In this document: positions 25,088-33,505 of the stretch, one piece after another
Numbering within the stretch: the stretch's first letter is position 1
Layout of the letters: each line of letters starts with the position of its first letter
Assembly (NCBI GenBank): GCA_038116745.1
Contig: JAYODW010000036.1
Span: 1-47,437, forward strand
DNA length: 47,437 bases
Reading direction: 5' to 3'
DNA from: JAYODW01 sp038116745
GTDB taxonomy: Bacteria > Pseudomonadota > Gammaproteobacteria > Ga0077536
Notes under the pieces: generated by a model
Databases searched by the model: none
What the model was told of the DNA's origin: nothing
What the model saw: only the letters and a program-made list of their open reading frames with translations
Translations under genes and position numbers: made by a program

Positions 25088-25732
25088 TCACTCTGTCGGG
25101 CGCTTGAAACCCGGGTTGTCCTTGCTGTGCTGCTTTAGAAAATCGTCGACAAGCGTTTCGGCAAATCCATAGATCGCTTTGAGATCTGATGGGTTTATGA
25201 CGCCATGCTGTCCCTGCCTCCAGACCTCATGCGCGATGTAGCTGTTACCGTCAGGGGTAATCGGTACTTTGCGCTCAAAACCCACGGAGACGGCGTAGGA
25301 ATAAAATCCGTATTGCATTTCGTTGGCGTGAAGCGAAACGCTTAACGTTCCCGAGGTGGCAGCAGGTGGCGAGCCCGCTTGCGCCATCTGCAATCCCTCA
25401 GCAGTCAGCTTGAGACGTACTTTGGCGTTCATCTCGTCAGCAGTCAGGCCGAATCGTGCAAATTCATCCGGAATGCCGCTGACATCAAGCTGAACGTGAG
25501 TGATCCCGGCCAGCGCTTTCCCGTCTGATAGTACGGCAGCTCGAGTATCAGCGGCCGCCAGTGGAAGGGCCGTGAAAGCCCACAGACCGGCCGACAACAG
25601 AAACCCGACTGACCGGAGCCGTGCCCAGCTTTTTATGCCCTTAAGACGTCTCAGTGTTGCCGCTTCAGCGATCAAGCTGCCACCCTGGGTTTCGCAAATT
25701 CCCCTGCCGATATCACTGTTCGTTGAATACAT
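25088..25732 (-). CDS. Exported or membrane-anchored protein of unknown function
   Basis: I do not recognise a family. The 214-residue protein has a strong ribosome site (GAGGAG, 6 bases before the ATG), so the start is well supported. The first 38 residues are polar and precede a single hydrophobic segment (about 41-61) that ends in PLAAADTR, which may be a late signal peptide or an anchor. The rest (about 150 residues) is predicted soluble, with regular alternating hydrophobics and a segment LHANEMQYGFYSYAVSVGFE. It is the last gene of the leftward sdh-sdhE-ygfZ-yheT-dsbB run, 25 bases after dsbB. It is likely periplasmic. A later start closer to the hydrophobic segment would make a normal signal peptide, but no good ribosome site is evident there. 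Confidence 0.65.
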   Translation of the reverse strand: MYSTNSDIGRGICETQGGSLIAEAATLRRLKGIKSWARLRSVGFLLSAGLWAFTALPLAAADTRAAVLSDGKALAGITHVQLDVSGIPDEFARFGLTADEMNAKVRLKLTAEGLQMAQAGSPPAATSGTLSVSLHANEMQYGFYSYAVSVGFERKVPITPDGNSYIAHEVWRQGQHGVINPSDLKAIYGFAETLVDDFLKQHSKDNPGFKRPTE

Positions 25733-25757
25733 GCATTTCTCCTCGGCAGCGCGTTGG

Positions 25758-26270
25758 CTATGTCTGGCGAATTGTCAGCAGACGCCATAGGTAAATAATG
25801 AACAAGCCGGCAATAAGCAAAAACCAGAGTAAGGACCATTCGGCAATCGACGCGCCTAAAAAGCGCCAGTGAACCTCAGCGCATTCGCCAGTGCCGCGCA
25901 GCGCATGCTTGATCACGTCCGCGAGCGGGTACATCTCCAGCATGAAGTCGAGTCCTGGTCCACAGGCGGGCACGCGGTCTTCAGGCAGGTGCTGGAGCCA
26001 GGTCTGCCGTCCGGCTATACCGGCGCCCAGCAGCGCGAAAACGCCGATGAGCGCGACGTAGCAACGCAGTCCCGTCTCTGCAGGGGAGTGAATAACCGCG
26101 ACGGCTCCTATACCCAGAAGCAGGATGTAGCACAGCCGTTGAAATATGCACATGGGGCACGGCTCCAGTCCTTCCTGAAACTGAAGGTAGTAGCCGAAGC
26201 CCAGCAAACCTCCACAGAGCAGGACTAAAGCTGCGAAGATCAAACGCGGCGGGGGAAGTGCTTTCGTCAT
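25758..26270 (-). CDS. dsbB: Disulfide bond formation protein DsbB
   Basis: The 170-residue protein has four membrane segments and both redox cysteine pairs of DsbB: Cys38 and Cys41 in EPCPMC, and Cys103 and Cys130 in the second periplasmic loop (PACGPG and GECAEV). DsbB reoxidises the periplasmic thiol oxidase DsbA and passes electrons to ubiquinone. The protein fits that family in length (E. coli 176). The gene follows yheT by 27 bases and precedes an unknown exported protein by 25, in the long leftward run that begins at sdhC. No dsbA gene is in the window. Confidence 0.93.
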   Translation of the reverse strand: MTKALPPPRLIFAALVLLCGGLLGFGYYLQFQEGLEPCPMCIFQRLCYILLLGIGAVAVIHSPAETGLRCYVALIGVFALLGAGIAGRQTWLQHLPEDRVPACGPGLDFMLEMYPLADVIKHALRGTGECAEVHWRFLGASIAEWSLLWFLLIAGLFIIYLWRLLTIRQT

Positions 26271-26297
26271 CGTTCCGGCGACTCAGGGGACGGAAAA

Positions 26298-27320
26298 TTA
26301 TTGTACTGAGGAGATGGGAGTTGGCCCATGAGACCGCAAATGGGTGAGAATCCTGCGTGCGCTCCAGTCTCGGGGACGCATGAATCTGTGACGTTCCATA
26401 AAACCGACATGTCCGCCGGCTGGTGTGAGCTCAAGAACTGTGCTGGCGCTGAGCGCACTAGCTGCCGGAATTGCATGGCGAGGAACAAACGGATCGTCGA
26501 CTGCATGCAGAATAAGTGTCGACGTGTGGATATTCTTTAGACGAGGGCCGCAGCTCGAGCGTTGGTAGTAGTCATCCGCGCCATTGAAGCCGTGCAGTGG
26601 TGCCACCACTTTCTCGTCGAAATCCCAGAACGTTTTGAGCGTCCTTACCGTATCCGGAGGAATAGCTGCCGGGCGCGTACGGAACTTCTGCTGATACTTG
26701 CTACGCATGCTACGAACCAGATGCCACTGGTAGAGGCGGGAGAAACCTTTGTTCAAGTGGGTAGCGCACGCAGCGAGGTCGAATGGAACCGAAACCGCTA
26801 CTGCTGTTTTTATCGGAGCGGAGCTGCCTTTTTCCGCAAGCCATTTAAGGAGCACATTGCCGCCGAGCGAGTAGCCGACCACGGCAAACAATTTTCCTTT
26901 GGTCTTGATCAGGTGGCTAACGATGAAGTCGAGATCTGCTGTATCTCCCGAGTGGTAGCTCCGAGCCAGACGATTTGGCTCGCCGCTGCAGCCGCGAAAA
27001 TCCATCGCGGTGGCCTGAAATCCATGGCTCTCGAGAAGCGAGGCCAGCTCGCGAACGTAATGAGAATCATGGTTCCCTTCCAGTCCATGCAGGATAAGCA
27101 CGGGTTCCCCGCCGGCCGTTTCGCTGTCGAAGAGATCTACGAAATCTCCGTCCGGTAGCGTCACTCGCGAGCGCTGCAGCCGGGGCCGCGGCCGCCCATG
27201 GCACCGACTGGCCCAGAGAGTCGCAAGATGTCGATTAGCCAGCCATCTGGGCGGAACAAAGTCCTGCCGCAAAACAATGCGGCCGGATTTTTCGCCGCTA
27301 GCCAAAGGACGGACGGTCAA
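26298..27320 (-). CDS. yheT: YheT-like alpha/beta hydrolase
   Basis: The domain begins at QDFVPPRWLANRHLATLWAS; the best in-frame start I can find is a TTG at 27320, giving 340 residues and a 23-base overlap with the end of ygfZ. A much longer frame to 27512 lies inside ygfZ and is not credible. The alpha/beta hydrolase core has LHGLEGNHDSHYVREL (oxyanion region), the nucleophile serine in VVGYSLGGNVLLKWL, an acid in HAVDDPFVP and the histidine in PAGGHVGFME. E. coli YheT has 340 residues. The family (UPF0017/ABHD1-3-like) is thought to hydrolyse esters or lipids, but the substrate in bacteria is unknown. Confidence 0.85.
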   Translation of the reverse strand: MTVRPLASGEKSGRIVLRQDFVPPRWLANRHLATLWASRCHGRPRPRLQRSRVTLPDGDFVDLFDSETAGGEPVLILHGLEGNHDSHYVRELASLLESHGFQATAMDFRGCSGEPNRLARSYHSGDTADLDFIVSHLIKTKGKLFAVVGYSLGGNVLLKWLAEKGSSAPIKTAVAVSVPFDLAACATHLNKGFSRLYQWHLVRSMRSKYQQKFRTRPAAIPPDTVRTLKTFWDFDEKVVAPLHGFNGADDYYQRSSCGPRLKNIHTSTLILHAVDDPFVPRHAIPAASALSASTVLELTPAGGHVGFMERHRFMRPRDWSARRILTHLRSHGPTPISSVQ

Positions 27321-28266
27321 AATCCGTCTTTTGCAGAGGCGTTTGTGTGCTTCCGCCCTCAAGCACGACTGACTCCTGACCTGTGTCCAACACGGCAAGA
27401 GCTTCAACCGTAAGCTGGTCAATGACCTGCGAGCACAGGACGGTCCCGACATGTTCTGTGCTTTCCATGGCCAATAGGCGGTTTCCTGCCGGGCACTCCT
27501 GGACGGCCCCAAACAGCCTGGTCAAGCGACGCTTTACCGAACCACGGAATTTAACTCGCGCGATGATCTCCTGGCCCGGGTAGCAGCCCTTGTTAAAACT
27601 GAGGCCACTAGTCTGGTCGAGGTTCAGTTCTTGAGGGAGAAATTTATCGGCCAAGGCAGAGGGGAACGAAGGCAGTCCTTCCCTTATGTCCAAGGCTTTT
27701 ATGGCAGGTTCGCCCACTGGCTCTGCGTTCAGCCGGCTCCAGAGCGTCTCGGAATTGGCGTCCGTAGTGATCCACCAACATCTGCGATCGTCTCTGGCGG
27801 AAGCCGAGGTTAGCCCGGAGTGGTCCTGAGTGCACATTAGGACCACCACATGGCTCGCCGAACAGTCATCAATGGCGACCCGGGAACGCAGGATGTAAAG
27901 ACGCAGTCGTTTTAGAAAAACGTCAGCTTGAGTCGTGGGCAATAACAGCCAGTAACCGTTTTCGTCGGCAATTACCCGGACCAGAAATAAAACTCTCCCT
28001 TTGGGTGAGCACCATGCCGTGAGAAGCGTCTGTCCCACTGTCAGCGCTTCTATGTCCGCGGTGAACTGGCCGTGCAGGAAACTGCTAGCGTCCGCTCCAT
28101 GCACGCGAAGGATGGCGTTTGAGATCAGCAGGCATTTCGTTGATTTTCGCCCGACAACCTGAAACTCATGCTCAGCAGGACTGACATCCGTGAAGGCGTC
28201 GGAAGAAGAGGGCGCACGGTTTTCTGCCATAAGCCACGGCCAACGTTGATTTATCGAGTTGCTCAT
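27298..28266 (-). CDS. ygfZ: YgfZ-like folate-binding protein, Fe-S cluster repair
   Basis: The ATG at 28266 overlaps the sdhE stop as ATGA, so this start is preferred over 28347. The 322-residue protein belongs to the GcvT/YgfZ folate-binding family and has the diagnostic KGCYPGQEIIARVKFRG segment, with Cys228 in the middle. YgfZ is needed for activity or repair of some [4Fe-4S] enzymes, such as MiaB and, in other organisms (IBA57), succinate dehydrogenase maturation. Its place right after sdhCDAB-sdhE fits that role. A linker of about 30 polar residues precedes the folded part. The downstream yheT start is inside its 3' end. Confidence 0.93.
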   Translation of the reverse strand: MSNSINQRWPWLMAENRAPSSSDAFTDVSPAEHEFQVVGRKSTKCLLISNAILRVHGADASSFLHGQFTADIEALTVGQTLLTAWCSPKGRVLFLVRVIADENGYWLLLPTTQADVFLKRLRLYILRSRVAIDDCSASHVVVLMCTQDHSGLTSASARDDRRCWWITTDANSETLWSRLNAEPVGEPAIKALDIREGLPSFPSALADKFLPQELNLDQTSGLSFNKGCYPGQEIIARVKFRGSVKRRLTRLFGAVQECPAGNRLLAMESTEHVGTVLCSQVIDQLTVEALAVLDTGQESVVLEGGSTQTPLQKTDFDRPSFG

Positions 28267-28505
28267 GGTGCAGCTTTGACGGACCTGATCCCTACGACAG
28301 TTGACGCCAGATCTGCTGCCGTGGGGATCCCGCGACCGGTCAGCCATGCGTACAGGTCTGTGTCGTTACATTCGAGCAGGCGCTCGAAGGCGAGGAGTTG
28401 AGTCTCGTTTGTCAGGGTATCGAGATAATTTTCCAAGAGCAGGTCGAGCTCTTTCATCCCGCGTCGGCACCGCCAGCGGAGTCGATTCCGAGATGTGTCC
28501 GGCAT
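28263..28505 (-). CDS. sdhE: SdhE FAD assembly factor
   Basis: This 80-residue protein has the small five-helix SdhE (YgfY, Sdh5) fold, with the highly conserved RWRCRRGMKELDLLLENY at its start, where the RGxxE motif is Arg15-Gly16-...-Glu19. SdhE binds SdhA and promotes covalent attachment of FAD. The gene lies 5 bases after sdhB and overlaps ygfZ by 4 bases, so it is transcribed with its client enzyme. In E. coli sdhE is with ygfX and unlinked to sdh; here it is within the sdh operon itself. The residue numbers are counted from the ATG at 28505. Confidence 0.95.
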   Translation of the reverse strand: MPDTSRNRLRWRCRRGMKELDLLLENYLDTLTNETQLLAFERLLECNDTDLYAWLTGRGIPTAADLASTVVGIRSVKAAP

Positions 28506-28510
28506 TCGGT

Positions 28511-29293
28511 TCAGACGCTGCGGGCCACCATCATTTTTTTGATCTCAGCGATGGCTTTAGCCGGATTCAGACCTTTCGGGCAGGTTTTCGCGCAATTCAT
28601 AATGGTGTGACACCGGTAGAGGCGGAAGGGGTCTTCAAGGTCATCCAGGCGCTCACCTGTTGATTCGTCCCTACTGTCCACAAGCCAACGATAAGACTGC
28701 AGCAGTGCGGCTGGACCGAGGTAGCGATCGCTGTTCCACCAGTAGCTCGGGCAGCTAGTCGAGCAGCAGGCGCAGAGAATGCATTCGTAAAGACCGTCGA
28801 GTTTTTCTCGATCATCCTTGGACTGCAGACGCTCTTTATCGGGCGGTGCGGGTGTGTGTGTCTGCAGCCAGGGCTTGATAGATGCGTATTGCGCGTAGAA
28901 CCGCTTCAGATCCGGTACCAGATCTTTAACCACTTGCATGTGCGGAAGCGGATATATCCGGATGTCGCCCTTGACCGACTCTATGGACTTAGTGCACGCC
29001 AGCGTGTTGGTGCCGTCAATGTTCATCGCACACGAGCCACAGATCCCTTCGCGGCAGGAGCGCCGGAAGGTCAGCGAAGGATCGACTTCGTTCTTTATGT
29101 AGATAATGGCATCAAGGATCATGGGACCGCACTTGTCGAGGTTAATGCGGTAGTGGTCCACGCGCGGTCCGTTCTCAGAATCCGGATCCCAGCGATAAAT
29201 CGAGAATGTTCTCGCACGCTGTGCGCCCTCGGCGTGGTCGTACGTCCGGCCTTGAGAAATTTTTGAATTTTTCGGGAGGGTGAATTGCGCCAT
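28511..29293 (-). CDS. sdhB: Succinate dehydrogenase iron-sulfur subunit
   Basis: The 260-residue protein carries all three cluster motifs of SdhB: the [2Fe-2S] cysteines in CREGICGSCAMNIDG with a later TLAC, the [4Fe-4S] set in CILCACCSTSCP, and the [3Fe-4S] set in CHTIMNCAKTCPKGLNP. It passes electrons from the FAD in SdhA to ubiquinone at the membrane anchors. It follows sdhA by 13 bases and precedes sdhE by 5. Length is slightly above the E. coli protein (238), the extra residues being in the N-terminal region before the plant-ferredoxin-like domain. Confidence 0.97.
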   Translation of the reverse strand: MAQFTLPKNSKISQGRTYDHAEGAQRARTFSIYRWDPDSENGPRVDHYRINLDKCGPMILDAIIYIKNEVDPSLTFRRSCREGICGSCAMNIDGTNTLACTKSIESVKGDIRIYPLPHMQVVKDLVPDLKRFYAQYASIKPWLQTHTPAPPDKERLQSKDDREKLDGLYECILCACCSTSCPSYWWNSDRYLGPAALLQSYRWLVDSRDESTGERLDDLEDPFRLYRCHTIMNCAKTCPKGLNPAKAIAEIKKMMVARSV

Positions 29294-29306
29294 GGGGTAG
29301 CCCGTA

Positions 29307-31097
29307 TCAGTAAACGCGTTTCTTAGGTGGCACGACTTCTACGTCGTCAGTCAATGTGTACATGTGCACCGGCCGGTAGTCGAAATCGACTTTGCCATTA
29401 TCCTGGAGCCAGGTCAGCGTGTGCTTCATCCAGTTCTCATCGTCTCGGTCTGGATAGTCCTCGCGCGCATGAGCGCCGCGACTCTCTTTTCGGTTGGCAG
29501 CAGCCTCTATGCTGACCATAGCTGAGCCGAGCAGGTTGGCAAGCTCCAGCGTCTCGACCAGGTCGGTATTCCATACCATTGACCGATCGCTGATTTTCAC
29601 GTGTTGGAAAGCGTCCCAGACTGCTTTCAGCTTGGTCCTCCCTTCGTCCATCGCGTCACCGGTACGAAATACCGCGGCGTATTGCTGCATGATCCGTTGC
29701 ATATCCAGTCGCAACTTCGCAGTGGGCTCAGAGCCGTCAGCGTAGCGCAACGCGTCGAAGCGGGATAAGACCCGGTCGACCGCATCACCATCCAGCTTGG
29801 AGTGCGGCGCGCCGGGTTTTATTTCCTTTGCGCACCGTTTCGCTGCAGCACGGCCGAATACAACCAGGTCCAGAAGAGAGTTGGAACCCAGACGGTTTGC
29901 GCCGTGCACTGAGACGCAGGCCGCTTCTCCGATCGACATCAGGCCTGGGACGACGGCATCCGGGTCCCCACCCTTCAGTGTCACCACTTCTCCATGGTAA
30001 TTAGTGGGGATCCCGCCCATGTTGTAGTGCACGGTTGGCAGGACGGGAATGGGCTCTTTGGTGACGTCAACCCCGGCGAAGATTTCTGCGGACTCCGCTA
30101 TCCCTGGTAGCCGCTCGTTGATGACTTCCGCGCCCAGGTGTTCCAGATGTAGATGAATGTGATCCTTGAGTGGGCCCACTCCTCTACCTTCTGCGATCTC
30201 GATGGTCATCGAGCGGGACACAACATCCCGTGATGCTAAATCCTTGGCGTTCGGTGCGTAGCGCTCCATGAAACGCTCGCCCTCGGAATTGGTGAGATAG
30301 CCTCCCTCACCACGGACGCCTTCGGTGATCAGACAACCCGCGCCGTAGATGCCTGTCGGATGAAACTGCGTGAACTCCATATCCTGCAACGGTAGGCCGG
30401 CTCGCAGGATCATCCCGTTGCCGTCGCCAGTGCAGGTGTGTGCGGAGGTGCAGGAGAAGTAGCTCCGGCCATAGCCTCCTGTCGCTAGCACCACAGTGTG
30501 GGCACGGAACAGATGCAGGGAGCCGTCCTCAAGGTTCCAGGCGATTACGCCGCGGCACGCGCCGCTGGCATCCATCACCAGGTCGATAGCGAAGTATTCA
30601 ATCAGAAACTCTGCGTCATGTTTCAGCGATTGCTGATACAGCGTGTGCAGGATAGCGTGACCTGTCCGGTCCGCCGCAGCGCATGTTCGTTGCGCGATGC
30701 CCTCGCCGAAGTTCGTTGTCATGCCGCCAAAGGGGCGCTGGTAAATCTTTCCCTCGTCGGTCCGCGAAAAAGGGACGCCGTAGTGCTCGAGCTCGATGAC
30801 AGCCGGAATCGCTTCGCGGCACATATATTCAATAGCGTCCTGGTCGCCGAGCCAGTCTGAGCCTTTAATGGTGTCGTACATGTGCCAGCGCCAGTCGTCC
30901 GGCCCCATGTTGCCCAGAGCGGCGCTCATCCCGCCTTGTGCTGCAACCGTGTGGCTGCGAGTGGGAAATACTTTAGTGATGCAGGCAGTGGCCAGGCCTT
31001 CCGCCGCCATCCCGAATGTAGCCCGAAGCCCGGCGCCGCCGGCCCCGACAACGACCACGTCGTATTTGTGTTCTGTGAGTGCGTAATCAGCTGGCAT
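29307..31097 (-). CDS. sdhA: Succinate dehydrogenase flavoprotein subunit
   Basis: The 596-residue protein oxidises succinate to fumarate and is the catalytic subunit of complex II. The FAD-binding dinucleotide motif is VVVGAGGAGLRAT (residues 15-27), and the covalent FAD histidine is His49 in TRSHTVAAQGG. The active-site segments TQFHPTGIYGAG and EGVRGEGGYLTNSEGERF are present, as is HGANRLGSNSLLDLVVFG. The length agrees with E. coli SdhA (588). The gene lies 12 bases after sdhD and 13 bases before sdhB. Fumarate reductase FrdA is less likely because the anchors are of the SdhC/SdhD type and SdhE follows. Confidence 0.98.
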   Translation of the reverse strand: MPADYALTEHKYDVVVVGAGGAGLRATFGMAAEGLATACITKVFPTRSHTVAAQGGMSAALGNMGPDDWRWHMYDTIKGSDWLGDQDAIEYMCREAIPAVIELEHYGVPFSRTDEGKIYQRPFGGMTTNFGEGIAQRTCAAADRTGHAILHTLYQQSLKHDAEFLIEYFAIDLVMDASGACRGVIAWNLEDGSLHLFRAHTVVLATGGYGRSYFSCTSAHTCTGDGNGMILRAGLPLQDMEFTQFHPTGIYGAGCLITEGVRGEGGYLTNSEGERFMERYAPNAKDLASRDVVSRSMTIEIAEGRGVGPLKDHIHLHLEHLGAEVINERLPGIAESAEIFAGVDVTKEPIPVLPTVHYNMGGIPTNYHGEVVTLKGGDPDAVVPGLMSIGEAACVSVHGANRLGSNSLLDLVVFGRAAAKRCAKEIKPGAPHSKLDGDAVDRVLSRFDALRYADGSEPTAKLRLDMQRIMQQYAAVFRTGDAMDEGRTKLKAVWDAFQHVKISDRSMVWNTDLVETLELANLLGSAMVSIEAAANRKESRGAHAREDYPDRDDENWMKHTLTWLQDNGKVDFDYRPVHMYTLTDDVEVVPPKKRVY

Positions 31098-31109
31098 AAG
31101 AATTATCCG

Positions 31110-31493
31110 TCAGGGCATCGCAAGCGAAATACGCAGTACAGCGACAACGCCGAGCAATGCTGCAAATGCGACCAGAAGCTTCATAATGGTGAGCAACGCG
31201 ATTTTGTGAAATTCGTTGTGCACGTAGTCTTCGATCACTACCTGGAGGCCGAGCTTGGCGTGATAAAAAAGGGCAAGAAGAAACGCCACCAGCATGGTGC
31301 TGACGAAAGGCGAAGCCACCCAGGTAACAAGGGCTTCGTGGCTATCAAACATGTGTCCAAGTACTCCGTTTACGAACCACAGAGTCAGCGGGATCAAGGC
31401 CAGCGCTGTGAGGCGTTGGTGCCACCAGTGATGCAGGCCGCTTTTCGCTGAGCCGAGGCCGCGCACCCGACCCAGTTCACTTCGTAGACTCAT
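31110..31493 (-). CDS. sdhD: Succinate dehydrogenase membrane anchor SdhD
   Basis: The ATG at 31493 overlaps the sdhC stop as ATGA and gives a 127-residue protein; the frame extends upstream to 31526 without a reason to use it. The protein has three membrane segments, with HHWWHQRLTALALIPLTLWF at the first and a conserved histidine in FYHAKLGLQVVIEDYVHNEF that fits the haem b ligand region. It anchors SdhAB and helps form the ubiquinone site. Its length is close to E. coli SdhD (115). The gene precedes sdhA by 12 bases. Confidence 0.93.
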   Translation of the reverse strand: MSLRSELGRVRGLGSAKSGLHHWWHQRLTALALIPLTLWFVNGVLGHMFDSHEALVTWVASPFVSTMLVAFLLALFYHAKLGLQVVIEDYVHNEFHKIALLTIMKLLVAFAALLGVVAVLRISLAMP

Positions 31494-31879
31494 ACGGGGC
31501 CTCCCTGGTTTACGACGCAGCCCCACGTCAACGCGGTCATGATCAGAGCTGCCGCAATTACCGCGTAGCCCGAGCGGTAAGCGTTCTCGAGGGTGAAACC
31601 GCGGCCACTGTCCCAGAACAGGTGCCGGATCCCGTTACACAGGTGGTAGTAGAACGCCCCCGTCCACCCCAGCATCAATATCTGTGTAGGGAGTGCGGCG
31701 AAGCATCGCTGCGCTTCGGCGTATTGCTCGGGGCCGAGGGACGCTGCGACCAGCCAGTAAAGGATCATGACCGTGCCTAGACTCAGAAAGACGCCACTAA
31801 TACGGTGCGTGATCGACAGAACGGAAGTGAGCTGCGGCCTGTATACCTGCAGGTGAGGTGAGAGAGGTCTTTCTGCCAT
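31490..31879 (-). CDS. sdhC: Succinate dehydrogenase cytochrome b556 subunit SdhC
   Basis: From the ATG at 31879 the protein has 129 residues and starts MAERPLSPHLQVYRP, the common SdhC beginning; a longer frame to 32014 is not supported. Three membrane segments follow. The conserved SITHRISG segment contributes to the quinone site, and HLCNGIRHLFWDSG carries the haem-ligand histidine. It is the first gene of the sdh operon. About 325 bases lie between this start and the divergent YgfX-like gene. Length equals E. coli SdhC (129). Confidence 0.95.
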   Translation of the reverse strand: MAERPLSPHLQVYRPQLTSVLSITHRISGVFLSLGTVMILYWLVAASLGPEQYAEAQRCFAALPTQILMLGWTGAFYYHLCNGIRHLFWDSGRGFTLENAYRSGYAVIAAALIMTALTWGCVVNQGGPV

Positions 31880-32204
31880 AGTGTCTATTCGCCGAAGGAA
31901 GCCGGTGCCGCACGAGCTGCGAAGCGGCTGATTCTCAGAAATCGATGCAACGACCTTTTCGTTCCCAGTCGCCGTACCGGGTTGGCTCCAAGCCCGACGG
32001 TCCGCCGACCTCACGTTGCCTTGGAGTGTCCTTTGTAGTGCTGGAGCGATCTACGGCGTGCTCCGGCTGCTGGGCCTCGTCAGTGTTGTCGGGTAATTCG
32101 GCTGGCTTCATCAGTATGGTCAAATTTCTTCTGGGGGGCGGTAGCTGTAGCCAGCACGCCGGCGCTAGTATCTGGTCGGAGAGCAGTAATTTCAAGGGTA
32201 GAAC
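31880..32204. other. Intergenic region between sdhC and the ygfX-like gene
   Basis: This stretch must hold the promoter of the sdh operon on the minus strand and that of the YgfX-like gene on the plus strand. I see no convincing -35/-10 pair, RNA gene, repeat or coding frame. The open frames on either strand here have no recognisable protein signature. Confidence 0.5.
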
Positions 32205-32651
32205 TTGCCGCACGGGCGGTCGAAATCAGTGCCTGGATTTAACGGACCAATCTACGTTCCGAGCAGAGAATCGATGTGCCACCGAGGCATTTACGTCGGC
32301 TGTCACGCTCTGGCTCTTATCTTGTTAGCGGGCACAATGGCGGACCCGTTGCTCTGCGCGGCGGGTATTTTCGGAGTATTGCTGAGCGCCGCTTGTTCGC
32401 TTTCGATCAGCAGGAAACCAGATGTTAGCGCCGTACTGCTGACGTCTGATGACGGATGGCGCTTAAGTCTCGCGGATGGCTCGGTAGTCAGCGCAAGCTT
32501 GTCTCGTGCACCGATCATTACGCAGTTCCTGATAGTGCTGGAGTTCTGTTGCTCCGATGCGACGCGCCGATGTTTTCTGCTCTGGTCTGAGAAGGAGACT
32601 CGGCAGCTTCATCGACGACTCGGTGTGCGACTGCGCTTTCTTAAACGCTGA
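32205..32651 (+). CDS. YgfX-like membrane protein
   Basis: The frame gives up to 148 residues from TTG 32205, which has AAGGGT 6 to 11 bases upstream; GTG 32229 and ATG 32274 are other starts. The layout is that of the YgfX/CptA family: two adjacent membrane segments near the start (CHALALILLAGTMADPLLCA and the following GIFGVLLSAACSLSI) and a soluble part with DGWRLSLADGSVVSASL and RQLHRRLGVRLRFLKR. YgfX genes usually neighbour sdhE, and here the sdh-sdhE operon is divergent from it. E. coli YgfX was described as a toxin acting on FtsZ and MreB and as an SdhE partner; neither can be inferred here. It ends 23 bases before the convergent NDUFAF6-like gene. Confidence 0.6.
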   Translation: MPHGRSKSVPGFNGPIYVPSRESMCHRGIYVGCHALALILLAGTMADPLLCAAGIFGVLLSAACSLSISRKPDVSAVLLTSDDGWRLSLADGSVVSASLSRAPIITQFLIVLEFCCSDATRRCFLLWSEKETRQLHRRLGVRLRFLKR

Positions 32652-32674
32652 AATGTTTTATGACAGAAGACAGC

Positions 32675-33502
32675 TCAAAAGCCATGGTGGGTCCGCCAAG
32701 CGATCCAGAGTTTTCGCAGGGGCGTCACATCCAGTCGCCGCTCCAGAACCCGGCAGCCGTCAGCGAGGGTGAGCTCGATCCGTCTCAGCGCAAAGCGAGC
32801 AAGAGAAACGCAGAGGCGATGGTTTTTCTTTCCGCTCTGGTCCAATTCGTCGGTGCTCTGCAGAAGTGTGCTGTGCAGGTAACTTAGCTGCGATAGGGCG
32901 AGGCCATGGATGTCGTCTGATATTGCGGCAGCCCTCAGAAGCTCCAGAGTGATCCCGTTTTCTGCTAGCACTTGTTGGGAGATCAGCGGGCTCACATGAT
33001 GACGGTGGTTTCTAATGTCGAGTATCGCCCGGGCCCGTTCGGTGAGCCCGATAAGGCGTTGCGACGGTAACGGCTCTATAACCGGTTGCGCGGCGTGACA
33101 ATTGAGCATCGCAGCGACGATGCCCGCATGCATGGTTTCGACCTGGAACTCTAACTCCTCTTCCGAGATGAACGTTCTGGGCTGCTGGGCCGCCACAATC
33201 GAGTCAATAAAGTCACAGAAACAGGGGACCAGACTGTGATTGCGCTCTACTAACGAGGAAAAAGCCGCCGCCAGCGGATGAGCAGATGATCGGGTGGGTA
33301 TGTTGGCGATCTCCGTTCGCCACCAGGCAAGCTTCGTATGCGCAACGCCGAGGTCGTCGCACATTTCGGGGATGCTGAGAAGCTCGTGACGCAGAGCGCC
33401 CAGTATATGAACCGCCTGCCGCTGTTCGACGGGAAGGTATAGACAGGCGTAATAAAAATCGCTGCCTTCTGAGGGGGTGAACTGGCCGGTAGCAGTGGCC
33501 AT
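32675..33502 (-). CDS. Squalene/phytoene synthase-fold protein, NDUFAF6-like
   Basis: The 275-residue protein has the all-helical trans-isoprenyl-diphosphate synthase fold: FYYACLYLPVEQRQAVHILG at the start, then ALRHELLSI and HTKLAWWRTEIANI, which match the family segments LQWWR. The metal-binding DxxxD motif of squalene and phytoene synthases is missing: at that position the sequence reads ALRHELLSI, close to the AFNVELAQ of NDUFAF6, a complex I assembly factor. The second aspartate motif is also not recognisable. A carotenoid or hopanoid role is therefore unlikely. The gene sits just after gph in a leftward unit with ubiG, close to sdh, which suggests a role in respiratory-chain assembly or quinone metabolism. 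The match is by eye. Confidence 0.7.
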   Translation of the reverse strand: MATATGQFTPSEGSDFYYACLYLPVEQRQAVHILGALRHELLSIPEMCDDLGVAHTKLAWWRTEIANIPTRSSAHPLAAAFSSLVERNHSLVPCFCDFIDSIVAAQQPRTFISEEELEFQVETMHAGIVAAMLNCHAAQPVIEPLPSQRLIGLTERARAILDIRNHRHHVSPLISQQVLAENGITLELLRAAAISDDIHGLALSQLSYLHSTLLQSTDELDQSGKKNHRLCVSLARFALRRIELTLADGCRVLERRLDVTPLRKLWIAWRTHHGF

Positions 33503-33505
33503 GAC

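Noticed and set aside
27321..27512. N-terminal extension of YheT
   Set aside because: It lies inside ygfZ and does not match the family; a TTG at 27320 gives the usual length.
32675..33502. Carotenoid or hopanoid synthase
   Set aside because: The aspartate-rich metal motifs are missing and no other isoprenoid genes are near.
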